Source: an uncultured Candidatus Saccharibacteria bacterium (GTDB lineage Bacteria > Patescibacteriota > Saccharimonadia > Saccharimonadales > Saccharimonadaceae). Taken from it: 38,342 nt of DNA. Position 1 is the first letter of the stretch. Every line of letters begins with the position of its first letter. The stretch spans positions 1 through 38,342 of the forward strand of contig CAMNFE010000005.1 in the NCBI GenBank assembly GCA_946537195.1, in the 5' to 3' direction. A program made the translations under genes and the position numbers. This document shows, one piece after another, positions 21,752-30,126 of this stretch. Under the pieces are notes generated by a model. It ran no database searches. It was not told where the DNA came from and saw nothing but the letters and a program-made list of their open reading frames with translations.

Positions 21752-22779
21752 TGGCAAAGAAGACTAAAGAAGAAAAGCTCGAAGCAAAAAAGACCGCCGC
21801 TATTAGCAAGGAGCGTCTCGAGCGCATTACTAAAACACGTAAACATCATTTGCGCAATAATCACCGCGTTATTAAATATGGCGCAAAGAGTTTCATACGT
21901 AATACCTGGCTCAGTATTGCTGCTATTGCAATCATGGTTGTCACACTTGTTGTCTTATCCGCAACTCTAATCGCCGCGAAAGCGATGGATTCTGCTATTG
22001 CGCAGATTCGAGATCAGGTCGATATTTCTATTTACCTCAAACAGGGCGCAAATAGAAGTCAGGTCAGCGCTGTCGTGAATAAACTCAAGAGCCTAAAGAA
22101 CGTTTCTGAAGTGAATATTCTTTCACCAGAGGAGGCCAACAAGAAAATTAACGACAAGATCATTAACGAGTTTAATATTACCGATGAAGACCTCATTAAG
22201 ACTATGCGTGAAGCTCCAAACAAGATATCCTGGACGCTCAACGTTAAAATGAATGATCTTAACGGAACCGACGAACTCGAAAACTTCGTCAATGGTGACC
22301 AGGAAATTCAAGAATTGCTTGATGAAACTAAAAAACCAACCTATGCATCCAGCCACCGTCAAACCATTAAGAATATTGCTGACGTAATGAATAAGGTTCA
22401 AATCATTGGCCTTTCTGCTGCCGGTGTATTTGGTGTAATTGCAATTCTAGTCGTCTTCAATACGATTAGAATGGCTATCTTTAACCGTAAGGAAGAAATC
22501 TACATGATGCGTCTAGTTGGTGCAAGCCGTTGGTTCATCGTTGGTCCATTCGTAGTTGAAGCTAGTATCTATGGCATCGTTGCTGCAGCAATTGCGTCTA
22601 TTGCGGTCTTTGCAACGGTCTTTGCGATTCGCGGCCAGTTTGACGGTATGCTCGACTCGACTGTGGAATTAATGAAACTTTACTGGTATGCTATAGTAGC
22701 AGCACTTGTTGTAGTTGGTATGATTATCGGCATCGTTTCTGCTTTGCTTGCAACAAAGAAATATCTCAAGCAAAAGTAA
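21751..22779 (+). CDS. ftsX: Cell-division membrane protein FtsX
   Basis: 342 aa. Layout: a basic cytoplasmic N-terminus of about 45 residues, TM1 (about 50-75), an extracellular domain (about 80-210) with the usual beta-alpha pattern (VDISIYLKQGANRSQVSAVVNKLKSL), then TM2-TM4 with the FtsX core between (GLSAAGVFGVIAILVVFNTIRMAIFNRKEEIYMMRLVGAS). It transmits the FtsE ATPase cycle across the membrane. A terminator follows, and the next gene is a CHAP hydrolase with a PcsB-like coiled coil, the expected partner. Confidence 0.95.
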   Translation: MAKKTKEEKLEAKKTAAISKERLERITKTRKHHLRNNHRVIKYGAKSFIRNTWLSIAAIAIMVVTLVVLSATLIAAKAMDSAIAQIRDQVDISIYLKQGANRSQVSAVVNKLKSLKNVSEVNILSPEEANKKINDKIINEFNITDEDLIKTMREAPNKISWTLNVKMNDLNGTDELENFVNGDQEIQELLDETKKPTYASSHRQTIKNIADVMNKVQIIGLSAAGVFGVIAILVVFNTIRMAIFNRKEEIYMMRLVGASRWFIVGPFVVEASIYGIVAAAIASIAVFATVFAIRGQFDGMLDSTVELMKLYWYAIVAALVVVGMIIGIVSALLATKKYLKQK

Positions 22780-22794
22780 TTTAAACTGTAGTTC

Positions 22795-22823
22795 AAAGAC
22801 TTGGCCACTTGCCAAGTCTTTTT
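22795..22823 (+). terminator. Terminator after ftsEX
   Basis: AAGACTTGGC-CACTT-GCCAAGTCTT followed by TTTTT. It separates ftsEX from the hydrolase gene, which has its own -10 nine bases later. Confidence 0.92.
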
Positions 22824-22831
22824 GCTTATGC

Positions 22832-22837
22832 TATAGT
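22832..22837 (+). promoter_or_regulatory. Leaderless -10 box of the CHAP hydrolase gene
   Basis: TATAGT, 7 bases before ATG 22845, with no Shine-Dalgarno. Confidence 0.6.
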
Positions 22838-22844
22838 CAAGGTT

Positions 22845-23999
22845 ATGAAAATCTGGCGCAACATTTCCTATTTGGCGGTCGCTGCGGCGATTCTTCTTAC
22901 TAGCTGTACCTCAATTCCGGCTATGGCTACTTTGAGAGAAGATCTCAATAACGTTAACTCAAAGATTAATAAACTCAGCGAGCAGATTGATTCTTACGAA
23001 AAAGAGGCCGAGGAATTATCTAAACAAGCCGATTCTATCTCTAAACAAATCGCAATTTTGCAAAACGAGCAAGCTAAGCTTAAAAAGCAAATCGAGCTTA
23101 AGCAGGCCGAGCACGATCAAATCGTACTCGAAATTGAAGCTGTTCAAAAACGTATTAATGACAACTATGAAATTATTGGTTACGTCATTGCTCAGTACTA
23201 TTACAATGATGGCATTTCTACCATCGAACGTATTGCGTCTGCAGAGAATTTCTCCTCATTCGTAAACGAGGAAGCTCAACTTAGCAGTGTTTCTGACACC
23301 CTAGGCGAAATTGTCGAAGAAAACAAAGCTCTTAAGGAGAGCTTAGTTCAGAAGAAAAAACGCGCCGAACAGATTCTTGCCGACCTTGACGCACAAAAAG
23401 AACAGTTGGCTGCCACAGAGCAAGAACAACAAACATTGTTATCTCAGACCAGATCAAATGAGGCTAAATATAACGATTTGCGCAGCAAAGCTTCCAAGGA
23501 ACGCAAGGAACTCCAGGAACAGCAACAGGCAATTTTGCAAGAACTTGCTCGTCAAAACAACGTATCCGGTATTACAGCCGGAGACCCAAGTAAGGGCGGC
23601 TATCCGTATAGTGGACAATGTCCAGCCGCTAGCTTGAACGGAACGCAGTATGCGGACCAATGGGGTATGTATATTTGCGAATGTGTCAGTTACGCCGCCT
23701 GGAAAGTATTCCAAAATTACGGCTACATGCCATATTGGGGTGGTCGCGGTAACGCCTCACAGTGGCCAGCTAATGCGCGCGCCGCTGGTTATACGGTTAG
23801 TAGTGTTCCGCGCGCTAGGTCGGTTGGCATTTCGCAAAGTGGTCCTTATGGCCATGCTGTTTGGGTAGAAGCCGTCAGCGGTAACCGCGTCTATATTTCG
23901 CAGTACAATGCGGCTAACGAGGCTACGAATTGGGTGATGGGCGAATATTCCGAGCAGTGGGTTGACCAAGGTGCCTATGTCTACATTTACTTCAGATAA
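22845..23999 (+). CDS. PcsB-like coiled-coil CHAP peptidoglycan hydrolase
   Basis: 384 aa. The track start (TTG 22809) lies in the upstream terminator; ATG 22845 gives a signal peptide MKIWRNISYLAVAAAILLTSC. LTSC matches a lipobox, so it may be a lipoprotein; cleavage at AMA is the alternative. Residues 30-235 form a long coiled coil, as in PcsB/RipC-type proteins that are activated by FtsEX. The C-terminal CHAP domain has the catalytic Cys in CECVSYAAW and the His in YGHAVWVEAV, ending YISQYNAANE...VYIYFR. It follows ftsEX, which supports a role in septal wall splitting. Confidence 0.93.
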   Translation: MKIWRNISYLAVAAAILLTSCTSIPAMATLREDLNNVNSKINKLSEQIDSYEKEAEELSKQADSISKQIAILQNEQAKLKKQIELKQAEHDQIVLEIEAVQKRINDNYEIIGYVIAQYYYNDGISTIERIASAENFSSFVNEEAQLSSVSDTLGEIVEENKALKESLVQKKKRAEQILADLDAQKEQLAATEQEQQTLLSQTRSNEAKYNDLRSKASKERKELQEQQQAILQELARQNNVSGITAGDPSKGGYPYSGQCPAASLNGTQYADQWGMYICECVSYAAWKVFQNYGYMPYWGGRGNASQWPANARAAGYTVSSVPRARSVGISQSGPYGHAVWVEAVSGNRVYISQYNAANEATNWVMGEYSEQWVDQGAYVYIYFR

Positions 24000-24035
24000 T
24001 ATCGACTAACATCATTCTTTAGCCATATGCTATGG

Positions 24036-24041
24036 TAAAAT
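24036..24041 (+). promoter_or_regulatory. Leaderless -10 box of ctpA
   Basis: TAAAAT ends 6 bases before ATG 24048. Confidence 0.65.
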
Positions 24042-24047
24042 ATCCTT

Positions 24048-25292
24048 ATGGCTAAAACAACTGCGAACAAACAATCACATACTACTACGCGTTCAATCTA
24101 CGATGAACCGTATGCACCAGAAAGAAAAGTAAACCTAACGACTGCGATTATAGTTGCCGCCGTCACGATGGCAATCGGCGTTTTGGTGGGGATTAATTTT
24201 ACGGAAATTAGCAATGGCGTAAAAGGCGCACTCGGCCAAAAAGTAAGCGCAGAAATTGATTTTAGTTCGCTTAATGATGTTTATGAGGATTTACGAGACA
24301 ACTTTAACGGTAGCATCGATAAGAATAAAGTAATCGAAGAAGCCAAGCGTGGCCTAGTTAATGCGGCTGGCGATAAATACACTTACTACATGACTGCAAC
24401 TGAGGCTGAAGAATTCAATAAAGAGCTTGAGGGCGATGTCGGCGCTGGCATTGGTGTTGAAATTGGTGAGCGTGATGGTTTGATCAAAGTTCTTCGTACT
24501 ACTCCAGACAATCCGGCGCGCAAAGCGGGTGTTTTAGCGGGCGATATTATCTATAAAGCTGATGGCGAAGATATAAGCGGCCTTGATGTTGAAGAAATTG
24601 CCAAGAAACTACGCGGCACTCCTGGTACAAAGGTAAAACTTACCGTCATGCGCGATAATAAAGAAATTAGCTTCGATCTCGTTCGCGAAACCATCAATAA
24701 TGTCAGCGTTTATTCTGATTACAAAGACGACACGGCAATTATTACAATCACTCGCTTTGATAGTGATACTGGAAAGCTGGCGCGCGAAAAAGCTAAAGAA
24801 GCTGTTGATAAGAAGGTTAAAAAGGTCATTATTGATCTGCGCGGCAATGGTGGTGGATATGTGTCGGCCGCTCAAGATGTTGCATCTTTGTGGATCGAAC
24901 CAGGTAAACTAATCGTCGAACAACGATCGAATAATAAAGAATATAATGAGAAAATTTACGCCAAAGGCAATGAGCCAATTCTTAAGAACATGAAAACCAT
25001 TGTTCTAATTAACGGTTCTACCGCCTCTGCCTCCGAAATCGTTTCTGGCGCACTCAAAGATTATGGGCTCGCAAAACTCGTTGGCGAAAAGACCTACGGT
25101 AAAGGCAGCGTCCAGGCTTTGTCAAACCTCAAAAAAGGTGAGTTGCTCCGCGTTACGGTAGCAAAATGGTATACACCAAACGGCAAGAATATTGACGGCG
25201 AAGGTATTAAACCAGACAAGAAAGTTGAACGCAGCTTTGAGCAAATTAATAAAGAAATCGACCCGCAGCTCGATGCCGCACTTAAAGAATAA
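24048..25292 (+). CDS. ctpA: C-terminal processing peptidase (S41)
   Basis: 414 aa. One N-terminal membrane anchor (about 28-50), then an S41 N-terminal helical part, a PDZ domain (GVGAGIGVEIGERDGLIKVLRT, PARKAGVLAGDIIYKADG) and the protease core. Catalytic Ser lies in NGSTASASEIVSGAL and Lys in GEKTYGKGSVQ, the Ser-Lys dyad of the family. It cleaves proteins near their C-termini outside the membrane. Its place right after the CHAP hydrolase suggests it may process or turn over wall enzymes, which is inference. Confidence 0.95.
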   Translation: MAKTTANKQSHTTTRSIYDEPYAPERKVNLTTAIIVAAVTMAIGVLVGINFTEISNGVKGALGQKVSAEIDFSSLNDVYEDLRDNFNGSIDKNKVIEEAKRGLVNAAGDKYTYYMTATEAEEFNKELEGDVGAGIGVEIGERDGLIKVLRTTPDNPARKAGVLAGDIIYKADGEDISGLDVEEIAKKLRGTPGTKVKLTVMRDNKEISFDLVRETINNVSVYSDYKDDTAIITITRFDSDTGKLAREKAKEAVDKKVKKVIIDLRGNGGGYVSAAQDVASLWIEPGKLIVEQRSNNKEYNEKIYAKGNEPILKNMKTIVLINGSTASASEIVSGALKDYGLAKLVGEKTYGKGSVQALSNLKKGELLRVTVAKWYTPNGKNIDGEGIKPDKKVERSFEQINKEIDPQLDAALKE

Positions 25293-25297
25293 TCTGT

Positions 25298-25303
25298 TAT
25301 ACT
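25298..25303 (+). promoter_or_regulatory. -10 box of the DUF4868-like gene
   Basis: TATACT, 20 bases before ATG 25324. Unlike its neighbours this gene has a leader and a strong AAAGGAGG ribosome site. Confidence 0.55.
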
Positions 25304-25323
25304 AGGGTAATAAAGGAGGCAAA

Positions 25324-26298
25324 ATGGAGAAATCAGAATTTGACGTATTTCAGTGGGCAAACTCCGTCGATGAAATAAAAAATAACATTTCCGTAGAACT
25401 ATTCTTATTTAACAAAAATTACACCCCATACAAGGTGCGCTATAGTGACGTTTTGATGCAGACAATTCGCTCGATGTTCATGCTTGAAGCAGTTGAATAT
25501 GTCATTAAAGAAGCCGACAAGGGGCTTGAATGTCGTGAATATGAATTATCCGATGGCGAAGATAAGGTTATTTACCGCATTGATCTCGAAAAGGTCGGCC
25601 GTGCCGAAACTCTAATTCACCTCATTGAGAACGAATATAAAGATATTGCATTCTTTACTGACAACGAATATGAGTTTAAGCGCATCAAGGGTATTGTTGC
25701 GAAGTTTACTTATCCTGGCGACGAAGGGCAAAAGACTTTTTATATTGCCAAAGGCTTGGCTGCTAGCTCTGCCCTGAAAGGCAAGCTCAGCTGGGAGCTT
25801 AACGGTGAAAGTTTTGAGCCACTTACCGCCGATATCGCTATCAAAGTTCCAGAAGGAAATGAAACCGCTATCGTTGATGGTAATATCGTCATCTTTAATC
25901 AGTCTAAGTTCGAAAAACTCTTCCAATACGATTACAAGCAACAAGTGATTTCCGAACAAAAAGCTAAAGAGCTTCAAGACGCTTATAGCTTGAGCTTCCC
26001 GGAAGGTCTCACGCTTAATGCTTTACTAGAGGATAAGAAACCGCTCGTCAAGAAACTCCAGGCAGTCGAAATTGGTGAAATGAAACAAGATCAACTCCTT
26101 GATTATGCTGACGAAATGCAACTTGAACTGATGACTGACGATGACGGCAAGATTATTATTATGGACGATAAAGACCTCAATATGTTTGTCAACCTCTTGA
26201 GTGAAGATTACTTTGTTTCACCAGTTAATGGTCGTCGCTATGAAATTAAGAGCAAAAAGCTTCTCGACGATCCTGAAGGAGAGCCTCCGCGCGGCTAA
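25324..26298 (+). CDS. DUF4868/KwaB-like protein
   Basis: 324 aa, soluble. The mid and C-terminal pattern resembles DUF4868 proteins, the family of KwaB from the Kiwa anti-phage system: a strand-rich part (FKRIKGIVAKFTYPG...KTFYIAKGL), then DIAIKVPEGNETAIVDGNIVIFNQSKFEKLFQYD, and an end with LNMFVNLLSEDYFVSPVNGRRYEIKSKKLL. I recognise this from memory of the family pattern, not a search. There is no kwaA-like membrane protein next to it, so a complete Kiwa system is not shown. It sits between ctpA and tatD with its own promoter and Shine-Dalgarno. Confidence 0.5.
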   Translation: MEKSEFDVFQWANSVDEIKNNISVELFLFNKNYTPYKVRYSDVLMQTIRSMFMLEAVEYVIKEADKGLECREYELSDGEDKVIYRIDLEKVGRAETLIHLIENEYKDIAFFTDNEYEFKRIKGIVAKFTYPGDEGQKTFYIAKGLAASSALKGKLSWELNGESFEPLTADIAIKVPEGNETAIVDGNIVIFNQSKFEKLFQYDYKQQVISEQKAKELQDAYSLSFPEGLTLNALLEDKKPLVKKLQAVEIGEMKQDQLLDYADEMQLELMTDDDGKIIIMDDKDLNMFVNLLSEDYFVSPVNGRRYEIKSKKLLDDPEGEPPRG

Positions 26299-26304
26299 AT
26301 CACT

Positions 26305-27057
26305 ATGCTAATTGACACTCATTCCCATATCCATGATAAGGGCTGTTATGAGCTCTCTCCAGAGGAAACTCTTGCACATGCGCATGAGAATGGTGTCGAT
26401 AAATGTATTGTAATCGGTACAGATCCGCTCGACTCTGTAGCGGCGCGTGATTTTGCCCTTAAACATGATGAAGTATGGTGGACTTATGGTTATCATCCTA
26501 ATGATTTTGACGGAAACCGCGAAAAACTAGGGAAGGACCTTCAAAATGCCGCCTCTGACGCTCTAAAAAGCCCAAAATTGGTCGCAATCGGCGAAATTGG
26601 GCTGGATTACCACTTTGACGGTTTTAACCGCGAGTGGCAGGCGTATTTGCTTGAAAGCATGCTTCAGATTGCGCAAGACATGAAATTACCAGTCAGTTTT
26701 CATGTCCGCGACGCTTATGATGATTTTTGGCCAATTTACGATAATTTTCATCTTGTCACCTCTGTTCTGCATTCTTTTTCGGATAGCAGAGAAAACCTCA
26801 ATCAAGGCATGAAAAGAGGACTATATTTCGGCGTAAATGGCCTTGCTACCTTCGCTAATATCCCGCATCCACCTCTAGAGCGTATTATTCTAGAAACTGA
26901 CGCTCCCTTCTTGACACCGAAGCCATTTCGTGGTACAATAAATAAGCCGGGCTATGTAAAAAACATAGCCGACTGGGCTGCAGGATATTATGGAGTTTCT
27001 CCTGGAGAAATTGCCAGAATTACCACTGCTAATGCCGAAAAACTATTTAAAATCTAA
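26305..27057 (+). CDS. tatD: TatD-family metal-dependent DNase
   Basis: 250 aa TIM-barrel hydrolase. Metal ligands appear in IDTHSH (start), GEIGLDYH, VSFHVRD, VLHSFS (a family His) and ETDAPFL. TatD proteins act as 3'-5' DNases and in DNA repair. It starts 6 bases after the preceding stop, with no clear ribosome site, so translation is probably coupled. The 3' part of this gene holds a consensus promoter for the genes behind it. Confidence 0.95.
   Translation: MLIDTHSHIHDKGCYELSPEETLAHAHENGVDKCIVIGTDPLDSVAARDFALKHDEVWWTYGYHPNDFDGNREKLGKDLQNAASDALKSPKLVAIGEIGLDYHFDGFNREWQAYLLESMLQIAQDMKLPVSFHVRDAYDDFWPIYDNFHLVTSVLHSFSDSRENLNQGMKRGLYFGVNGLATFANIPHPPLERIILETDAPFLTPKPFRGTINKPGYVKNIADWAAGYYGVSPGEIARITTANAEKLFKI
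26911..26939 (+). promoter_or_regulatory. Promoter inside tatD, ahead of the 27069 gene
   Basis: TTGACA, 17 bp ending GTGG, then TACAAT, within tatD codons. About 10 bases later comes a strong hairpin GGCTATGT/ACATAGCC (26950-26970), which would sit at the 5' end of the new transcript. Confidence 0.6.
26950..26970 (+). repeat. Hairpin at the start of the internal transcript
   Basis: GGCTATGT and ACATAGCC form an 8-bp stem with a 5-nt A loop inside tatD coding sequence. There is no U-run, so it is not a terminator. Confidence 0.6.
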
Positions 27058-27068
27058 GGAGGCTTATC

Positions 27069-27380
27069 ATGTACGAAGATACAGATGTTGACGCAACCTT
27101 TCATCTTCCGGTCTCAAGTGTTGTAAAAGCCGCCGTTGAGGAAGCAGAAAAACGCAAAGTCGCGCCAATTGCTACCACTACGCCAGTTCAGGCTACACCA
27201 ACACCTACTGTTTCTGTTGCTCAGACCACTCCGGTTCAACCCGTAGCGGACACTTCTTTTGTGCCGGTTCATTATTCGACCGAAGCAACATACGACGATA
27301 AAAAGCTCTACTTAGAATTAAGCGCTGTTTCTGATGAGGTACTCGAATGCCGAAGCAAGGTCTTAGAAAACGTTTTCTAA
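27069..27380 (+). CDS. Hypothetical protein with Pro/Thr-rich linker (103 aa)
   Basis: No family recognised. A short acidic-helical head (DVDATFHLPVSSVVKAAVEEAEKRK) is followed by a low-complexity Pro/Thr/Val/Gln stretch (about 33-65) and a small acidic C-terminal helix (KKLYLELSAVSDEVLECRSKV). There is no signal peptide or membrane segment. The start is ATG 27069 with AAGGAGG upstream. Its end overlaps the next gene by 34 bases in another frame, so the two are probably translationally coupled partners. Confidence 0.6.
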   Translation: MYEDTDVDATFHLPVSSVVKAAVEEAEKRKVAPIATTTPVQATPTPTVSVAQTTPVQPVADTSFVPVHYSTEATYDDKKLYLELSAVSDEVLECRSKVLENVF

Positions 27381-27715
27381 ACCCAATCCGTTCAATCGCG
27401 GCTCACTCAAATCGCGATGAACGCCGTAAGGCTGTTGAGCGTGATCTGATTAATGCCGAATCGGCCCTGGGTCGTTCAATTTTTGGCGAAGTTAAAAAAG
27501 GACACACGCGCGAATTTTTCTGCTTAAAGAAGAATGTATGGCTTTGGTATGAAGACGGCCTGATGATTCGCTATGAAGTTCGCGAAAATGGTGTCTACAA
27601 GCAAATTGGTGCCGATGCTAAATACCAAAGAGTAACCGGTGAAGAATTGAATAATTTCCGCAATGCCACCAAAGCGTATTTAAATCTCATCAAAACCCGC
27701 ATTTATAACCACTAA
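27347..27715 (+). CDS. Hypothetical basic protein (122 aa)
   Basis: No family recognised. An Arg/Lys-rich N-terminus (MPKQGLRKRFLNPIRSIAAHSNRDERRKAVERD) precedes a compact mixed domain with Trp and aromatic residues (EFFCLKKNVWLWYEDGLMIRYEVRENGVYKQIG). The start ATG at 27347 has GAGG about 7 bases upstream and lies inside the previous gene. It could bind the acidic protein encoded just before it, which is inference from charge and overlap. Confidence 0.6.
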   Translation: MPKQGLRKRFLNPIRSIAAHSNRDERRKAVERDLINAESALGRSIFGEVKKGHTREFFCLKKNVWLWYEDGLMIRYEVRENGVYKQIGADAKYQRVTGEELNNFRNATKAYLNLIKTRIYNH

Positions 27716-27732
27716 AACTACTTCAGCCGTGG

Positions 27733-27738
27733 TAAAAT
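27733..27738 (+). promoter_or_regulatory. Leaderless -10 box of the MFS-like gene
   Basis: TAAAAT ends 6 bases before ATG 27745. The earlier in-frame ATG at 27739 would lie inside the spacing, so the second ATG is the better start. Confidence 0.65.
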
Positions 27739-27744
27739 ATGCTT

Positions 27745-28980
27745 ATGCTTCAAAAATTGCGTAAGCTGCGCACTAACGAGAACGTTCTAATTGCTGTCAA
27801 TGTGCTTCTGCACAGTAAGACCGCATTTATGAGCGTATTTTTGATGGCTTTCATGATTCGCACCTCGCTTCAGGATTCTCCGGCGAGTTTCTTAATCTAT
27901 AACATTGTGCGCTACTCTTTAATGGGTATTTTATCGATTGCGCTTCTTAATCTTACGCGTAAGCATACGCTTGCTGCCTGGCGTCTTAGTATGCTTTTCT
28001 CAGTCTTTGAAGTTTTAGGGATAATATTACTCGACAGCTCTTCGCCTAATTTCCCATTCGTAATTGCAGTTTTTTCCGCCTTCGAGTCGGTTTTGTATTG
28101 GCGCCCAAAAATGTTTTTCGATACCACTGAGGTATCCGACGATCGCCGCGTACGCTACAAGAGCTTAAGCCAAATATGGATCGAAGTTGCCAAGGTTGTC
28201 ATGCCGGTCGTTCTTGGTGTCGCGATTAGTACTTCCAGCTATACGCGCACTGCACTGATAATCTTAGTGCTATCTTTATTCCAATTGATGCTTTCACTAT
28301 TATTCCGCCCAAGCAGGGAACACAAGCAAGAGAAAAAAGAGCATACTATTATGGATGTTGCGCGCTTCATGCTGCGCCACGATTCGATGCATAAAATGAT
28401 TTACCTATCAATGCTTCGCGGTTTAGTTGTTTGTTGTTCCGGTTACCTCATGGTGGCGCAAATAAATGTCTATCGTAGTACCGGTTCAGACTTGGACCTT
28501 GGTATCTTCACGGCGGCCGCATCATTGATTGCTATTGTTGTGCTTTGGGTTTATAGTCGTTGTGATCGTAAAAAGATGGCTCAAAAAACCATCATATTCA
28601 CTTTAGTGCCAGCGACTGTTTTATTGCCACTTGCTGCTATTCTGATACCGAACAATCCAGCTATCGCAATTGCATTTTATATCTTTACGCAGGCTATTCT
28701 TGGTAGCTTCTATGACAGTGTTCTTGCCGTGACACGTTTACAAGATATCCTCAGTCGTCATCTCAAAGATGACACTTATCGCGTTGAAATTGAATCTATC
28801 GCGGAAATGTTCATGACTATTGGCCGCGTAGTGACAATTTCAATCGTTCTGACACTTATTAGCCTAGGTCTAAATGATTGGTTAATGCCATTTGCACTTA
28901 TATGTTCACTGGCAATTTTCCCACTCATTTATCTCTCCTTGCCATCTAAAATGTGGCGTCGTGATAAAATAGACTCATGA
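27745..28980 (+). CDS. MFS-like membrane transporter (about 12 TM)
   Basis: 411 aa with about twelve hydrophobic segments in two halves, separated by a charged central loop (RPSREHKQEKKEHTIMDVARFMLRH), as in major facilitator proteins. The substrate is unknown; classic drug or sugar motifs are not obvious. I trim the track start to ATG 27745 because of the leaderless -10. The stop overlaps the nifS start as ATGA. Confidence 0.72.
   Translation: MLQKLRKLRTNENVLIAVNVLLHSKTAFMSVFLMAFMIRTSLQDSPASFLIYNIVRYSLMGILSIALLNLTRKHTLAAWRLSMLFSVFEVLGIILLDSSSPNFPFVIAVFSAFESVLYWRPKMFFDTTEVSDDRRVRYKSLSQIWIEVAKVVMPVVLGVAISTSSYTRTALIILVLSLFQLMLSLLFRPSREHKQEKKEHTIMDVARFMLRHDSMHKMIYLSMLRGLVVCCSGYLMVAQINVYRSTGSDLDLGIFTAAASLIAIVVLWVYSRCDRKKMAQKTIIFTLVPATVLLPLAAILIPNNPAIAIAFYIFTQAILGSFYDSVLAVTRLQDILSRHLKDDTYRVEIESIAEMFMTIGRVVTISIVLTLISLGLNDWLMPFALICSLAIFPLIYLSLPSKMWRRDKIDS
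28965..28970 (+). promoter_or_regulatory. Leaderless -10 box of the cysteine desulfurase gene
   Basis: TAAAAT ends 6 bases before ATG 28977, inside the last codons of the upstream transporter gene. Confidence 0.6.
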
Positions 28981-30125
28981 TTTATCTAGACTACGCGGCG
29001 GCTACGCCTCTTTCTGACAAAGCATTGAAGGCAATGCTTCCATATTTTAATGAAGAGTTTTTTAATCCTTCTGCTGCTTATCTACCAGCCGTAAATGTTC
29101 GTCGTGCTTACGAAAAAGCTAAAGATGACATCGCTCATGTCATTGGCGCGAAGGGTGCCGATTTGGTTATGACTTCTGGCGCCACCGAGTCAATCAACCT
29201 CGCTTTTTCTTTAGTCCCACAAGGTGCGGAAGTTCTTATTTCTGCCACCGAACATCCTTCTGTGCTTGAAAACGCTAAACGTGCAGGGAACTATAAAATC
29301 ATAAAAGTTGATCAAAATGGTCGTATCGACATTGAAGATTTTAGGGCTAAGCTTTCACCTAATACGCAATTCATTTCAATTTGCTTAGTATCTTCTGAAC
29401 TTGGTACGATTCAGCCAATATCGGATTTAGCGCGCATTGTCGAAGAAGAACGTCAGCGTCGCGCTTTTGCTAACGAGCAAACTCCACTTTATTTTCATAC
29501 CGATGCCTCGCAGGGCTTAGGCTTAATGGAAGTAAAACTAAATCGCCTTGGTGTCGATTTATTAACATTGAACGCTGCAAAAGTATATGGACCAAAGGGC
29601 GTTGGCGCACTCTATGTTGGGCATAATGTAAGACTCAAACCGCTAAATGTTGGTGGCGGTCAAGAAATGGGGCTCCGCAGTGGTACTGAAAACGTACCTG
29701 CCGTTATAGCTTTTGCGACAGCTATCACGGAGGCAGAAAAACATCTCAATGGCGAGCGTAAGCGCCTTCAAGAATTAAAAAGAAAATTCCGTCAAAGCCT
29801 TGAAGATTTATCGAATATTAAATTCTTAGGCAAAGACAAAGTTCAACTTGTCAGTTTTTTGCCTATCGTTTTACCGGGACTTGATGCCGAGCGTCTTATC
29901 TATGCCCTCGAGGATAAGGAAGTATACGTTTCCACTGGTGCTGCTTGTGCGGCAAGTAAAGGCGTTAAATCTCCTACTCTTCAGGCTATAGGATTAAACG
30001 ATACGGAAATTGCCGGATCTTTACGTATTACAATGGGCAAACATACCGACGACCAAGCCGTCATTAATGCTAGTAAAATAATTCACGATGTAATTAACGC
30101 TGAAATAGAACGTTTAGGAAACTAA
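28977..30125 (+). CDS. Cysteine desulfurase (NifS/IscS-like)
   Basis: 382 aa PLP enzyme that moves sulfur from cysteine to a protein persulfide. Visible: YLDYAAATPL start, ATEHPS with a cofactor His (about 93), HTDASQG, the PLP Lys202 in LNAAKVYGPKGVGALYV, and the active Cys324 in STGAACAASKG. No iscU or other Fe-S scaffold gene is adjacent. MnmA in the same window is a natural acceptor for the sulfur. The gene is convergent with the TPR gene, with a single base between stop codons and no terminator visible. Confidence 0.93.
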   Translation: MIYLDYAAATPLSDKALKAMLPYFNEEFFNPSAAYLPAVNVRRAYEKAKDDIAHVIGAKGADLVMTSGATESINLAFSLVPQGAEVLISATEHPSVLENAKRAGNYKIIKVDQNGRIDIEDFRAKLSPNTQFISICLVSSELGTIQPISDLARIVEEERQRRAFANEQTPLYFHTDASQGLGLMEVKLNRLGVDLLTLNAAKVYGPKGVGALYVGHNVRLKPLNVGGGQEMGLRSGTENVPAVIAFATAITEAEKHLNGERKRLQELKRKFRQSLEDLSNIKFLGKDKVQLVSFLPIVLPGLDAERLIYALEDKEVYVSTGAACAASKGVKSPTLQAIGLNDTEIAGSLRITMGKHTDDQAVINASKIIHDVINAEIERLGN

Positions 30126-30126
30126 A

